From contig JAEINQ010000046.1 in the NCBI GenBank assembly GCA_016342285.1, forward strand, positions 1 through 55,575: a DNA stretch of 55,575 nucleotides, written 5' to 3'. This DNA comes from Desulfobacterales bacterium. GTDB taxonomy: Bacteria > Desulfobacterota > Desulfobacteria > Desulfobacterales > JAEINQ01. The notes below the pieces were generated by a model. That model ran no database searches, was not told the origin of the DNA, and saw nothing but the letters and a program-made list of their open reading frames with translations. Positions 1 through 7,474 of the stretch are shown piece by piece; position 1 is the stretch's first letter; every line of letters starts with the position of its first letter. The position numbers and the translations under genes are program-made.

Positions 1-61
1 CCCAGATCTTATATGCTCTTCATGTCAGGAATTGTCCTTCACCCTCTGATGAAGAATTATA

Positions 62-574
62 GTGTATGACAACTACCACGGAAAGACACAGAGGGCCTAT
101 CTCCCTCTCTCATGCACCGAAACGCCCATATATGTGGGCAAGGCAGATTCTCGGAACCCACAAGCCGAGACCGTTGAGGAACAGGGGCAAGCCCTATACA
201 CCCGCCTAAAGGAGCATTCCAAGAGCATGACAAAAGCCGATCTTCCGCTGGCGGACTTCTACTTCAGAGCAGCACCTATTCAGACGGGAATGCAGGCAGC
301 GGTGGAGGATTTCATGATTCGCCTTTTCCGCCCTATCTGGAACAAGGAGATCAAGATCTGCTATGGCATTGGCAAGCACGGCGATAGCGCAAGTACGCGT
401 GCGAACAAACGGTCGCCATGGGACACCATGCATCCCGGCCGCAAGTGGGCAGCGGATACGGAGTTGGACCAGATGAGCCTGCAGGAAATCGAGTCAAGGG
501 TCGCCGAGCACTTCACGGCGCATCCAGTCATTGCAGACAAGGAAAAGCTCTTCAAGCTGCTCTCGCTTGAGTGA
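62..574 (+). CDS. Eco29kI-like GIY-YIG restriction endonuclease, N-terminally short
   Basis: Probable type II restriction enzyme of the Eco29kI GIY-YIG family, which cuts DNA with one nuclease module. The second half of the GIY-YIG signature is PIYVGKA (22-28). It is followed by R48 and H52 (spaced R-x3-H), E82 and N94 (spaced E-x11-N), and the family tail SPWDTMHPGR (118-127). The R-H and E-N spacings match my memory of the catalytic set of Eco29kI. The family is about 210 residues; this ORF has 170 and lacks the first 'GxY' strand. The frame is closed upstream by two TGA codons at 47-52, so the only start is GTG at 62 with a poor ribosome site. It is either an N-terminally decayed gene or a frameshifted one whose 5' part lies outside the window. 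No methyltransferase is visible; it could lie upstream of base 1. Confidence 0.7.
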   Translation: MYDNYHGKTQRAYLPLSCTETPIYVGKADSRNPQAETVEEQGQALYTRLKEHSKSMTKADLPLADFYFRAAPIQTGMQAAVEDFMIRLFRPIWNKEIKICYGIGKHGDSASTRANKRSPWDTMHPGRKWAADTELDQMSLQEIESRVAEHFTAHPVIADKEKLFKLLSLE

Positions 575-694
575 TCGCACGACTCCAGGGAATTGGTCCA
601 ACAAGAAAATGCAGCGTACGGAAAAAGCCGCCGTCGATTTTCGGTGTTCGGGGGCGAGTATTTCGATGAAATATATAAGGAGCAAAATCGAATA

Positions 695-1084
695 ATGGAA
701 GAAAAGGAAATCCCTTCTGAGTATTATGGTTGGTGGAGGATTACCGAGACTTCGCAGTGGTGTAAAGACGATATTGACATCATCGGGACGGCACTGATTT
801 CGTTAACGGGAGATGATGACCAGTTGAGAATGTTCGTGCTTCTCGCCAATGTGAATTGCTACCCCACCAAAACAGGCGTATCGTTTCGATGGCAGGGGGC
901 TTGGGAATATGATCCTGTTTCCGGAACCGGAAGTGTGAAACTTCACAAGGACGGCCGTCTTACGGGTAGGATCAAGATTAAAAACGGCGATGAGAGTACG
1001 TTTGTCGCAGTGAGAATGGAGGAACCAGACGAGCCTATTCCCGACCCTCCAAGCTACAGCGATAAATGGCGGCGCAGATGGTAA
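695..1084 (+). CDS. conserved hypothetical protein (129 aa)
   Basis: I do not recognise a named family, but the protein looks genuine: an even, soluble, Trp-rich sequence (YGWWRITETSQW near the start, SFRWQGAWEYDP in the middle, PPSYSDKWRRRW at the end). The ORF is open from 593, but the ATG at 695 is preceded by AAGGAG at 677-682, so I start there. It sits 120 bp after the restriction-enzyme gene on the same strand, typical of small accessory cargo. No signal peptide or membrane segment. The alternating beta-like pattern (VSFRWQGAWEYD, GSVKLHKDGRLTGRIKIK) suggests a small beta-sandwich or barrel. Function unknown. Confidence 0.6.
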   Translation: MEEKEIPSEYYGWWRITETSQWCKDDIDIIGTALISLTGDDDQLRMFVLLANVNCYPTKTGVSFRWQGAWEYDPVSGTGSVKLHKDGRLTGRIKIKNGDESTFVAVRMEEPDEPIPDPPSYSDKWRRRW

Positions 1085-1625
1085 CGCTTAAATTTTTCAA
1101 CAAATAGGCTTCGAAAACCCCGAACCTGTCGTTTAAGCGGAGGCTTCACAGCGTGCCGTAAAATGCAGCATATGCGTTATCTGACTGAAATGCTTCAAAT
1201 ACTTGGAGGGCATATCCGTTCCGCTTAACTTGGCGCTCGGCAAGGAAAGCTGGGCTGCGGACGGGCCTTCGAGCTCGCATTGAAACGGATTGATCATGAC
1301 TCGGTACGATATCCCTTGGGAGGACAACCACATCGGCGTGTGGGCTGGAGAACCGGCGCGTGAGTTGCGCATTCGAAAAATCAGAAAATCTGACAGCGGT
1401 TAATATGATTCCATCTATTTCTTTACCTGATGAGTCACCCAATATAATCCGTGCCAGCGATAAATTTGCCCAAAAAAGGTTCAAAAATGAATTTGCCTGG
1501 TCCCCTACTCCTGAATTGGAGCAAACAATATGCAACGAAGCGTTTAATTGAATTAGTGACTCCTTAGCAAATCGATGACCGGGAAATTGTGTGGTTTTAC
1601 ATAAAAGTCCGAAAGCCAGGGGTCG
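1085..1625. other. intergenic, no gene supported; imperfect 10-bp inverted repeat
   Basis: No convincing gene. Overlapping ORFs on both strands have no recognisable sequence and no good ribosome sites. GTTTAAGCGGA (1131-1141) and TCCGCTTAAC (1220-1229) form an imperfect inverted repeat about 78 bp apart. An AT-rich stretch (1380-1620) precedes the convergent vapC stop. Confidence 0.5.
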
Positions 1626-2015
1626 TTAAGGCTCTCGGACTGGAATGGTGGTATTTTTTAATGCAGATTTTATGAATTTTTTATCAAATGTTACAAAGGC
1701 TTCTGATTCCTTTGATTGGGCCAAATGAATGGCATCGGCAAAATCCATTCTATTCTGATGCCATTCAATCGCATCGGCAATTACAAGCGGATCTTGTAAT
1801 TGAACATTTGATAATCCGAATAAGGATTTAAAAGCAGTTGTGATTTCAGGTTGCTCGAAGTGATAGGCATATCGAAGCACCCACTCGCATTCTAAAATGA
1901 CGGATGTTGTGATAATTATATTTACTCCAGAAAAGAGAGCCTTAGCCCTTTCAAATTGTGCTTGATCATCACCAGTTAGTAATCGAACAATGACATTGGT
2001 GTCTACTGAAATCAT
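1626..2015 (-). CDS. vapC: VapC-type PIN-domain toxin
   Basis: PIN-domain ribonuclease toxin of a type II toxin-antitoxin pair; such toxins cleave RNA (often tRNA) until bound by VapB. At 129 aa it has family length. The acidic metal site is visible: D5 (SVDTNV), E42 (ILECEW), D94 (DFADAIHLA) and D111 (TFDKKF). The gene starts on the last base of the antitoxin stop codon (TAATG at 2017-2013), so the two are translationally coupled. The pair is clearly more AT-rich than the region after 5000, which suggests horizontal acquisition. Confidence 0.93.
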   Translation of the reverse strand: MISVDTNVIVRLLTGDDQAQFERAKALFSGVNIIITTSVILECEWVLRYAYHFEQPEITTAFKSLFGLSNVQLQDPLVIADAIEWHQNRMDFADAIHLAQSKESEAFVTFDKKFIKSALKNTTIPVREP

Positions 2016-2266
2016 TACTTGTGCTCCAGGGCGCCTTTTTTTATCGCTTCTTCCATTTCATTAATCGAAACTGGCTTCCCTGAAAATTTTAAGATTCCAG
2101 CAACTTGTTCGAGTTCAGTATTTTCAAAAGAGCGAGAAGGTTTTAATAGAATGCCATCACCCGTATCAATTACAGATAATTTTTGACCAGTATTCCAATT
2201 ATATCGAGACCTTATTGTTTTCGGTATAATAACTTGTCCTTTGCTCGATAGTTTGGTTGTTTGCAT
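2015..2266 (-). CDS. vapB: VapB-type AbrB/SpoVT-fold antitoxin
   Basis: Antitoxin partner of the adjacent VapC. The N-terminal swapped-hairpin DNA-binding domain begins TTKLSSKGQVIIPKTIR, the standard AbrB/MazE-like motif. The C-terminal tail (from about residue 50) would wrap the toxin. The frame opens at a TTG at 2278, but ATG 2266 has GGAGG seven bases upstream and gives the expected N-terminus, so I start there (83 aa). Such antitoxins repress their own promoter. Two near-direct repeats, GTAAGATATA and GTAAGAATATA (2285-2305), lie just upstream and could be the operator. Confidence 0.92.
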   Translation of the reverse strand: MQTTKLSSKGQVIIPKTIRSRYNWNTGQKLSVIDTGDGILLKPSRSFENTELEQVAGILKFSGKPVSINEMEEAIKKGALEHK

Positions 2267-2284
2267 TAGAACCTCCAAAATTAA

Positions 2285-2307
2285 GTAAGATATAGGTAAG
2301 AATATAT
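2285..2307 (-). promoter_or_regulatory. possible vapBC operator (direct repeats)
   Basis: GTAAGATATAG at 2285-2295 and GTAAGAATATATG at 2295-2307 form a near-direct repeat in the vapB upstream region, where an autoregulatory site is expected. A weak minus-strand -35-like TTTACA lies further upstream. Tentative. Confidence 0.25.
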
Positions 2308-2706
2308 GTGCTCACTTGTAAAAGGTCAACAGGATTTTGACCTAACAACAGCATTCATGCCTTTAAGGGAAACGTTTGATTGCGTTTTATTCATGATTTA
2401 TGGCTCCGCCGAGAACCGCATGGCCGCAAAGCCAGCCATAAGTTCCTGTACATGCGATGCCTTCGCTGAAAGAGCAATGTTCATAAATTTTGGCAGGCGT
2501 GGAAAAGCGCTGGGTTGAACCTGAGTTGAGCGATTGTCGAGGTTGCCTCGTCTACTTAGGTTGAAATATCCCTCCAGAGTGAGCATGTTGATGAACTCAT
2601 CGAGTGGATCATTGCGGGCAAGTTGGATTTTGACTTTCCCGCATGAAACATCGAGGAACCATTTAAACCAACCTTTTAAATTGAATGCGGATGGTCAAAC
2701 CAAAAG
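2308..2706. other. intergenic, nothing recognised
   Basis: About 400 bp between divergent vapB and hflX. Short ORFs on both strands show no family resemblance and no good ribosome sites. The 2400-2640 stretch is more GC-rich than the vapBC area and could be decayed coding sequence, but I cannot identify it. Confidence 0.4.
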
Positions 2707-4104
2707 ATGATCGAACAATCAAATGATAACCAGGGAAAGAAGACGGCGGTCTTGTTTTCAGTTCAAACCCATGGCGTTTCCGATGAGGAGAACAATTCGT
2801 CTCTTATCGAACTCAGGAGTCTGGTTAAAACCATGGGCCTCGAAGTCGTCGCGATGCTCACCCAGCGCCGCCCCAAACCTGAGACGGGAACCTTATTGGG
2901 CGCAGGAAAGTTAAAAGAACTTGCCGGCTATACCGGCGGCACCGGAATTGTTGAAGGATTTAGCCGGAAATCGGAAGATGAAACCAGCGGCGACATTGAC
3001 GAAGATTATCCCGTCGGCAGTCTCGCCGGTTCAGATGAAGAGCGTTCAAGCGATGACCCGATGGCAAAAAACAGCGTACGAGCCGATGTTGTCGTCTATG
3101 ATGGTGAAATTTCCACCAAGCAATTGCGAAACCTTGAAAAAGCGACCGGCGTCGAAGTTTTAGACCGAACCGGTGTGATCCTCGAAATATTCAGCCGTCA
3201 TGCCAAAAGCCGAGAGGCCCTCATCCAAGTGGAGATCGCCAAGTTGGCTTATTTGGCGCCGAGGCTCAGGGCATCTCATATGGGCGGTGATCGTCAAGGC
3301 GGCGGTATTGGATCTAAAGGCGCGGGAGAGACCGCTCACGAACTCGACAAACGTCGTATTCGAGACCGCATATCCGAATTAAAGTTGCGCCTTGTTGGAA
3401 TCCGCGCCGAGCAAAACAGGCGGCGCAGCCGCAGGGAAAAAACGTTCCAGGTTTCTCTGGTCGGTTATACCAATGCCGGCAAGTCGTCACTGATGCGAAA
3501 ACTGACCGGTAGCGATGCATTGGTAGAGGATAAATTGTTTGCAACGCTTGATACCCGGGTGAAATCTTTGCAGCCAGAGGTTTTTCCTCCGGTACTCGTT
3601 TCCGATACCGTTGGATTTATAAAGAAATTACCTCACGATTTGGTTGCATCTTTTCAATCTACCCTTGATGAGGCGCTTGCCGCTTCGCTGCTTTTGTTTA
3701 CGGTCGATGTCTCCGATCCGGCTTTTCGATCTCAATTGGCTGTGACGCAATCGGTCCTGAAAGAGATCGGTGGTGAAACCATTCCAAGCCGGCTGATCCT
3801 GAACAAAATTGACAAACTCACAGCCGGGGAGTTGGAAGCGCTACACCGTGAATTTCCCGACGCAATTTTCATCTCTGCGCATAACAGCGTGGATGTTGCA
3901 TTTCTGCGAAAGAAAATTCTTCAGTATTTCGAATCAAATATGATCGAAACGACGATGGTGATCCCCTACGACAAAGGACACCTTTTGGGACAGTTAAGAA
4001 ACAAAGCCGGCATCATAAATGAATTCTACGACGAAACAGGAACTAAAGTAACATTCAAGACTTTCCCGGAAACATTAACGTGGTTGCAAAAAAACTTGGA
4101 TTAA
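2707..4104 (+). CDS. hflX: HflX GTPase
   Basis: Ribosome-associated GTPase of the HflX family, which binds the 50S subunit and splits or rescues stalled 70S ribosomes under stress. The N-terminal HflX domain holds the family glycine loop GGGIGSKGAGE (198-208), followed by a basic helical linker (214-245). The G domain has G1 GYTNAGKSS (253-261), G3 DTVGF (300-304) and G4 NKID (366-369). At 465 aa it is somewhat longer than typical; residues about 84-125 are an acidic low-complexity insert rich in Glu, Asp and Ser between the two N-terminal subregions. It is monocistronic as seen here and ends just before a 159-bp repeat. Confidence 0.96.
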   Translation: MIEQSNDNQGKKTAVLFSVQTHGVSDEENNSSLIELRSLVKTMGLEVVAMLTQRRPKPETGTLLGAGKLKELAGYTGGTGIVEGFSRKSEDETSGDIDEDYPVGSLAGSDEERSSDDPMAKNSVRADVVVYDGEISTKQLRNLEKATGVEVLDRTGVILEIFSRHAKSREALIQVEIAKLAYLAPRLRASHMGGDRQGGGIGSKGAGETAHELDKRRIRDRISELKLRLVGIRAEQNRRRSRREKTFQVSLVGYTNAGKSSLMRKLTGSDALVEDKLFATLDTRVKSLQPEVFPPVLVSDTVGFIKKLPHDLVASFQSTLDEALAASLLLFTVDVSDPAFRSQLAVTQSVLKEIGGETIPSRLILNKIDKLTAGELEALHREFPDAIFISAHNSVDVAFLRKKILQYFESNMIETTMVIPYDKGHLLGQLRNKAGIINEFYDETGTKVTFKTFPETLTWLQKNLD

Positions 4105-4106
4105 AC

Positions 4107-4265
4107 GTAAACGTTCACAGGGCACCGCACCTGCTTTGTTCCCGGGCATTTGAAGTACAATAGAGCACGTCTGCATGCCCGGCGCCTCGCATCTACGGCA
4201 CCCTGTAAACGCTTACAGTGCAAGGGTGTGGAACTTCGTATCCTTTCAACTCCGTGAACAGTTAC
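4107..4265. repeat. 159-bp palindrome-ended interspersed repeat, copy 1
   Basis: Copy 1 of a repeat found again at 43224-43387. Ends are imperfect inverted repeats: GTAAACGTTCAC (4107-4118) and GTGAACAGTTAC (4254-4265). Inside, CGTTCACAGGGCACCG pairs with CGGCACCCTGTAAACG, and CCGGGCAT pairs with ATGCCCGG, giving a long multi-stem hairpin. The centre, from CCCGGGCATTT to CGCTTAC, is almost identical in both copies. It lies between convergent hflX and the relE-like gene, where it could also terminate transcription. No ORF. Confidence 0.85.
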
Positions 4266-4299
4266 AATGATTCAATGATGAATTGAGATAGGCGAAAAA

Positions 4300-4566
4300 T
4301 CAGAGGAGTCTTTGATAGACGTCTTTTCGATGTCCAACTTTTACGACAAGGATGACAATCCGACCTTCATGAATTTCATAAATAATCCGATAGTCACCAA
4401 TACGAGTCCTATGAAAAGCATTGTTACCTTTCATTTTTGTAGTCGCCGGATCAGGCAAATTTTCAGCAAGATCATCCAGTTTCCTTCTAATCCGCCTCAA
4501 GTCTTTTTTGGGAAGCCGTTTCATGCTTTTTAAAACAGCAGGCCTGAACTCGACAGAATATTTCAT
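4300..4566 (-). CDS. RelE/ParE-family toxin
   Basis: Type II toxin of the RelE/ParE superfamily: 88 aa, very basic. It has the family start (YSVEFRPAVLKSMKRLP), a helical middle rich in Lys and Arg (KKDLRRIRRKLDDL), and the strand pair NAFHRTRIGDYRIIYEI ending in VILVVKVGHRKDVYQ. The IGDYRIIYEI and VGHRKDVY segments are the RelE-type signature. RelE proteins cleave mRNA on the ribosome while ParE proteins poison gyrase; the GHRKDVY ending favours RelE. It starts 3 bp after the antitoxin stop. Confidence 0.92.
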   Translation of the reverse strand: MKYSVEFRPAVLKSMKRLPKKDLRRIRRKLDDLAENLPDPATTKMKGNNAFHRTRIGDYRIIYEIHEGRIVILVVKVGHRKDVYQRLL

Positions 4567-4569
4567 GGA

Positions 4570-4821
4570 TTAGAGCCATAGCTCTTTCCAGAGTTTTTCA
4601 GACGAAATGTTTTCACCGGGCTCTTCAAGCGCTTTCCTTGCATCTTCAATGTCTATGTGGTCTTCAATCAGTTGAAGCAATTCAAGTTCTTCCATGGATA
4701 TGAGCGCTGCAAGTTTCTCGCCCCGTCGGGTCAGAATGACCGGCTCTTTTCCATACGCGACCTTATTTACAATTTCAGCAAGTTTTTTTCTGGCCTCGGC
4801 CGTGGATACTGTATTTAGCAT
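4570..4821 (-). CDS. Phd/YefM-family antitoxin
   Basis: 83-aa antitoxin of the Phd/YefM fold. The N-terminal DNA-binding part is TVSTAEARKKLAEIVNKV followed by PVILTRRGEKLAALISMEELE, the usual signature. The acidic helical C-terminus (residues 50-83) should bind the neighbouring toxin. The ribosome site is AAGGAG about 9 bases before the ATG. An inverted repeat lies 25-39 bp upstream of the start. Confidence 0.92.
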   Translation of the reverse strand: MLNTVSTAEARKKLAEIVNKVAYGKEPVILTRRGEKLAALISMEELELLQLIEDHIDIEDARKALEEPGENISSEKLWKELWL

Positions 4822-4845
4822 AACGGGATCTCCTTATGTGCAATT

Positions 4846-4860
4846 TGTACATAGGGTACA
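4846..4860. promoter_or_regulatory. likely operator of the Phd/RelE pair
   Basis: TGTACATAGGGTACA is a 5-bp inverted repeat (TGTAC/GTACA) with a 5-bp spacer, directly upstream of the antitoxin gene where the complex would autorepress. Confidence 0.45.
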
Positions 4861-5145
4861 AGCCATGAAAATTATTGTCAAGACATTTTAGTCACTCCAC
4901 ACTTATCTGGGGCCAGTATCCCACCCCTTCCAGGGGCAACCCGAGGTCACGTCCTCTGCCCGTGTCCAAAGAGGTTTCCCTGCGGTGCCAATTCACAAAA
5001 AGCCATGAAGGCAACATGCTGTTTTTGAATATTTTGCTTTCCGCTCCCCTCTGAGGTTACCTGAGCCCACCCGCTCCGCATATGGCGCATCTTGACCCCA
5101 TCGTCCCCATCCCCCATCCCATATCCCCTCACCCTCTCACCATCC

Positions 5146-5162
5146 CTTTACATCCTGTAAAG
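5146..5162. promoter_or_regulatory. perfect 7-3-7 palindrome, probable enhancer site (UAS)
   Basis: CTTTACATCCTGTAAAG: two perfect 7-bp arms around 3 bp. It is 84 bp upstream of the -24 element of the promoter at 5246, the usual spacing of an NtrC-type activator site. The same half-sites recur at 23739-23754 and 41046-41062, each upstream of a sigma-54 promoter. Confidence 0.65.
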
Positions 5163-5245
5163 CGGTTTGACGGCTGCCGGGCCGAGGTTCCGGCTGATTG
5201 CTGAGAAAAAGCTTAGAATCATTGGCTTTTCGCTATCCCCTGCCA

Positions 5246-5261
5246 TGGCATGGGTATTGCG
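5246..5261 (+). promoter_or_regulatory. sigma-54 (-24/-12) promoter
   Basis: TGGCATG-GTA-type match to TGGCACG-N4-TTGCW: TGGCATG at 5246-5252, four bases, TTGCG at 5257-5261. The GG and GC dinucleotides are both present with correct spacing. It is 42 bp before the kinase start at 5303 and downstream of the palindrome at 5146. Confidence 0.65.
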
Positions 5262-5302
5262 CTTCCCTTTGCCGGATTGTCAACACCGAAAGGAACCCGT
5301 TC

Positions 5303-7474
5303 ATGGGGGAAAAGAGAAAGGACCCGGATCGCTCACCGGTGGGGATCCGTCTGGTCGGTTTAATCGTCGTGATCGGACTCGGGTTCATCCTGGCCGGCAC
5401 CGTGCTGGGAGTGCTCAACATCAAGGAAATGAAACAGACCGTGGGGCGCCAGTTCAATGCCGAACAACTGGTGATCGCCCGGGGGATTCAGCGGTTCGTT
5501 CAGCGGGAGATGGATCGGCTCAAAGGAGAACTGGGCCTGCTGGCTGAGGAACTTCGTGATGGCCCGGCGGATCTCTCCCTCTGGCAGCCGAAGGTCGACC
5601 GGTGCTTTGCCCGGGTCATGGCCGCCGGTGTCTGGCGGATACGCCTGACGTCGCCCGACGGACGGCAGGTCTATGATTACCTGCCCAAGGTTCCCGTGAC
5701 GGTGCATGACGCCGACGTTCCACCGGCTGCCGACGCGCCGCCGGCTGGCGGCGGAATGGATCCGTCCGGCAAAGGGCAGATCCGTATTTCCCGGCCCCGG
5801 GTCGGTAACGGGGGGATATTCATGTCCCTGTCGACCGGCTCGGTCGCAGCCGGAACCGGCCAGGTGGCCTTTGACCTGAATCTTTCCTGGATGCTGGGTC
5901 CTTTTATCAAAGACGTGCGTTCGGGGAAAAGCGGGTATGCCTGGATCATCGACGACGGTGGTGTCTTTTTGTACCATCCCCGATCCGAATTCATCGGACG
6001 GGACGCCTTTCTCGCCCGGCAGATCGAGAACCCTGACCTTTCCTATGAGCGCATCAACCGGATCCAGCGTGAAAACATGCTTCAAGGCATCGAGGGGTCG
6101 GGGTGGTACATGTCCGCGTGGCATCGCGGCGACACCGGGCATATTCGAAAATTCATCGCCTATTGCCCCATCCATATTTCCGATGTACCGCTCCAGGTCT
6201 GGTCGGTGGCGGTGGTGGCGCCGGTAACCGAGATCGAACAGGCCGTGCAGGCGGCATCACGGCGGCAGATGCTCATGCAGGGGCTGGTGATCGTTGTCAT
6301 TATCTGCGGGGCATGCGCCCTGCTGTGGCTGGAGGTGCGATGGTCCGATCAACTGGGCCGGCGGGTGGTCCAGCGCACCGATGAACTCAAACAGAGCGAA
6401 GGGCGTTATCGATCCCTGGTCGAGAGCGCCGAAGACCTGATCTTCGTGGTGGATACCCGCCACCGGCTTCGGTCCATGAACAGCTTTACTGCCGCCTTTT
6501 TCGGCGGGCGTGCCGAAGATTTTCTGGACAAACCGGTTTCGGCCATGTTTCCGGCCAAGTCGGCGGCGGTTCAGCGGGAGATCGTCGAGCGGGTCCGTGG
6601 TTACGGCAAGACCGTCAAAGAAGAGATCGAACTGCCCATGGGGCCGCATTCGGTCTGGCTCAGCGCCAAGTACATGCCGCTAAAGGACACCGACGGGCGG
6701 ATTCACTCCGTGCTGTGTATCGCCCGGGACATCACCGAGAACAAGCAACTCGAGCGCCAGTTGGTCAATGCCGAAAAGCTTGCCTCCCTGGGCACCCTGG
6801 CCGCCGGCATCGCCCATGAAATCAACAACCCCATCAGCGTCATTCTGGGATTTTGCGATATCCTGATCCGAAAGGCCCCGGAAAAAAGCCAGACCCATGA
6901 TGATCTGAAAATTATCGAACGGCAGGCGACCCAGTGCAAGGAGGTGGTGGAGAACCTGCTCAGCTTTGCCCGTTTTGAATCGGCGGGCACCCCCTGGACG
7001 GCGATCAATGGTTGCATTGAAGACATTCTCCGGGTGGTCCGCCATACCCTCAAGATCAACCATGTGGAACTGATCACCGCCATGGCCGCTGACCTTCCGC
7101 CGGTTTGCGGCGATACCCGCCAGTTGCAACAGGTTTTTTTAAACCTGATCAACAATGCCACGGCCGCCATGCCTACCGGCGGCACCTTGAGTGTTCGCAC
7201 CCAATTGGCCGAGGCCCGGGACCGGGTCATCATCCATGTGGCTGATACGGGCACGGGCATTGACGAGGCGAACATGGATCGGATTTTTGAGCCGTTTTTC
7301 ACCACCAAACCCGAAGGGGAGGGGACCGGCCTCGGGCTTTTTGTCAGTTACGGGATCATCGCCAAGTACGGCGGCACCCTGACCTGTAGAAGCAGCCGCG
7401 GCGGAAACCAGCGGTTGCCGGAGACCACAACCTTTACCATCAAATTGCCGGTTTATTCCCAGGAGACCCGATGA
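5303..7474 (+). CDS. membrane sensor histidine kinase, Cache-PAS
   Basis: Sensor kinase of a two-component pair with the NtrC-type regulator that follows. Order (723 aa): TM1 17-36, a periplasmic domain 37-325 that looks like a Cache-type ligand sensor, TM2 about 326-344, PAS 366-480, HisKA with phospho-acceptor H505 (GIAHEINNP), and a HATPase domain with DTGTGI and GTGLGL boxes near the C-terminus. The frame is open from 5198, but ATG 5303 has AAAGGA ten bases upstream and puts TM1 where expected. The stop overlaps the regulator start (ATGA), so the two are co-translated. The sigma-54 promoter and palindrome upstream suggest the pair regulates itself. Signal unknown. Confidence 0.93.
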   Translation: MGEKRKDPDRSPVGIRLVGLIVVIGLGFILAGTVLGVLNIKEMKQTVGRQFNAEQLVIARGIQRFVQREMDRLKGELGLLAEELRDGPADLSLWQPKVDRCFARVMAAGVWRIRLTSPDGRQVYDYLPKVPVTVHDADVPPAADAPPAGGGMDPSGKGQIRISRPRVGNGGIFMSLSTGSVAAGTGQVAFDLNLSWMLGPFIKDVRSGKSGYAWIIDDGGVFLYHPRSEFIGRDAFLARQIENPDLSYERINRIQRENMLQGIEGSGWYMSAWHRGDTGHIRKFIAYCPIHISDVPLQVWSVAVVAPVTEIEQAVQAASRRQMLMQGLVIVVIICGACALLWLEVRWSDQLGRRVVQRTDELKQSEGRYRSLVESAEDLIFVVDTRHRLRSMNSFTAAFFGGRAEDFLDKPVSAMFPAKSAAVQREIVERVRGYGKTVKEEIELPMGPHSVWLSAKYMPLKDTDGRIHSVLCIARDITENKQLERQLVNAEKLASLGTLAAGIAHEINNPISVILGFCDILIRKAPEKSQTHDDLKIIERQATQCKEVVENLLSFARFESAGTPWTAINGCIEDILRVVRHTLKINHVELITAMAADLPPVCGDTRQLQQVFLNLINNATAAMPTGGTLSVRTQLAEARDRVIIHVADTGTGIDEANMDRIFEPFFTTKPEGEGTGLGLFVSYGIIAKYGGTLTCRSSRGGNQRLPETTTFTIKLPVYSQETR

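Larger units (their letters stand above)
4866..5302. other. intergenic: two copies of a C-rich repeat tail, UAS palindrome and sigma-54 promoter
   Basis: Divergent intergenic region. It holds two copies of a short repeat seen elsewhere after minus-strand genes: CCCCTTCCAGGGGCAACC plus GAGGTCACGTCCTCTG near 4924-4960, and a second, GAGGTTACCTGAGCCCACCC, near 5052-5071. The palindrome at 5146 and sigma-54 promoter at 5246 are listed separately. No gene. Confidence 0.6.

Noticed and set aside
1131..1229. Inverted GTTTAAGC / GCTTAAC motifs, considered as an integron attC site
   Set aside because: GTTAAGC fits the attC core on one strand, but the order and spacing do not give a foldable attC and no integrase is visible.
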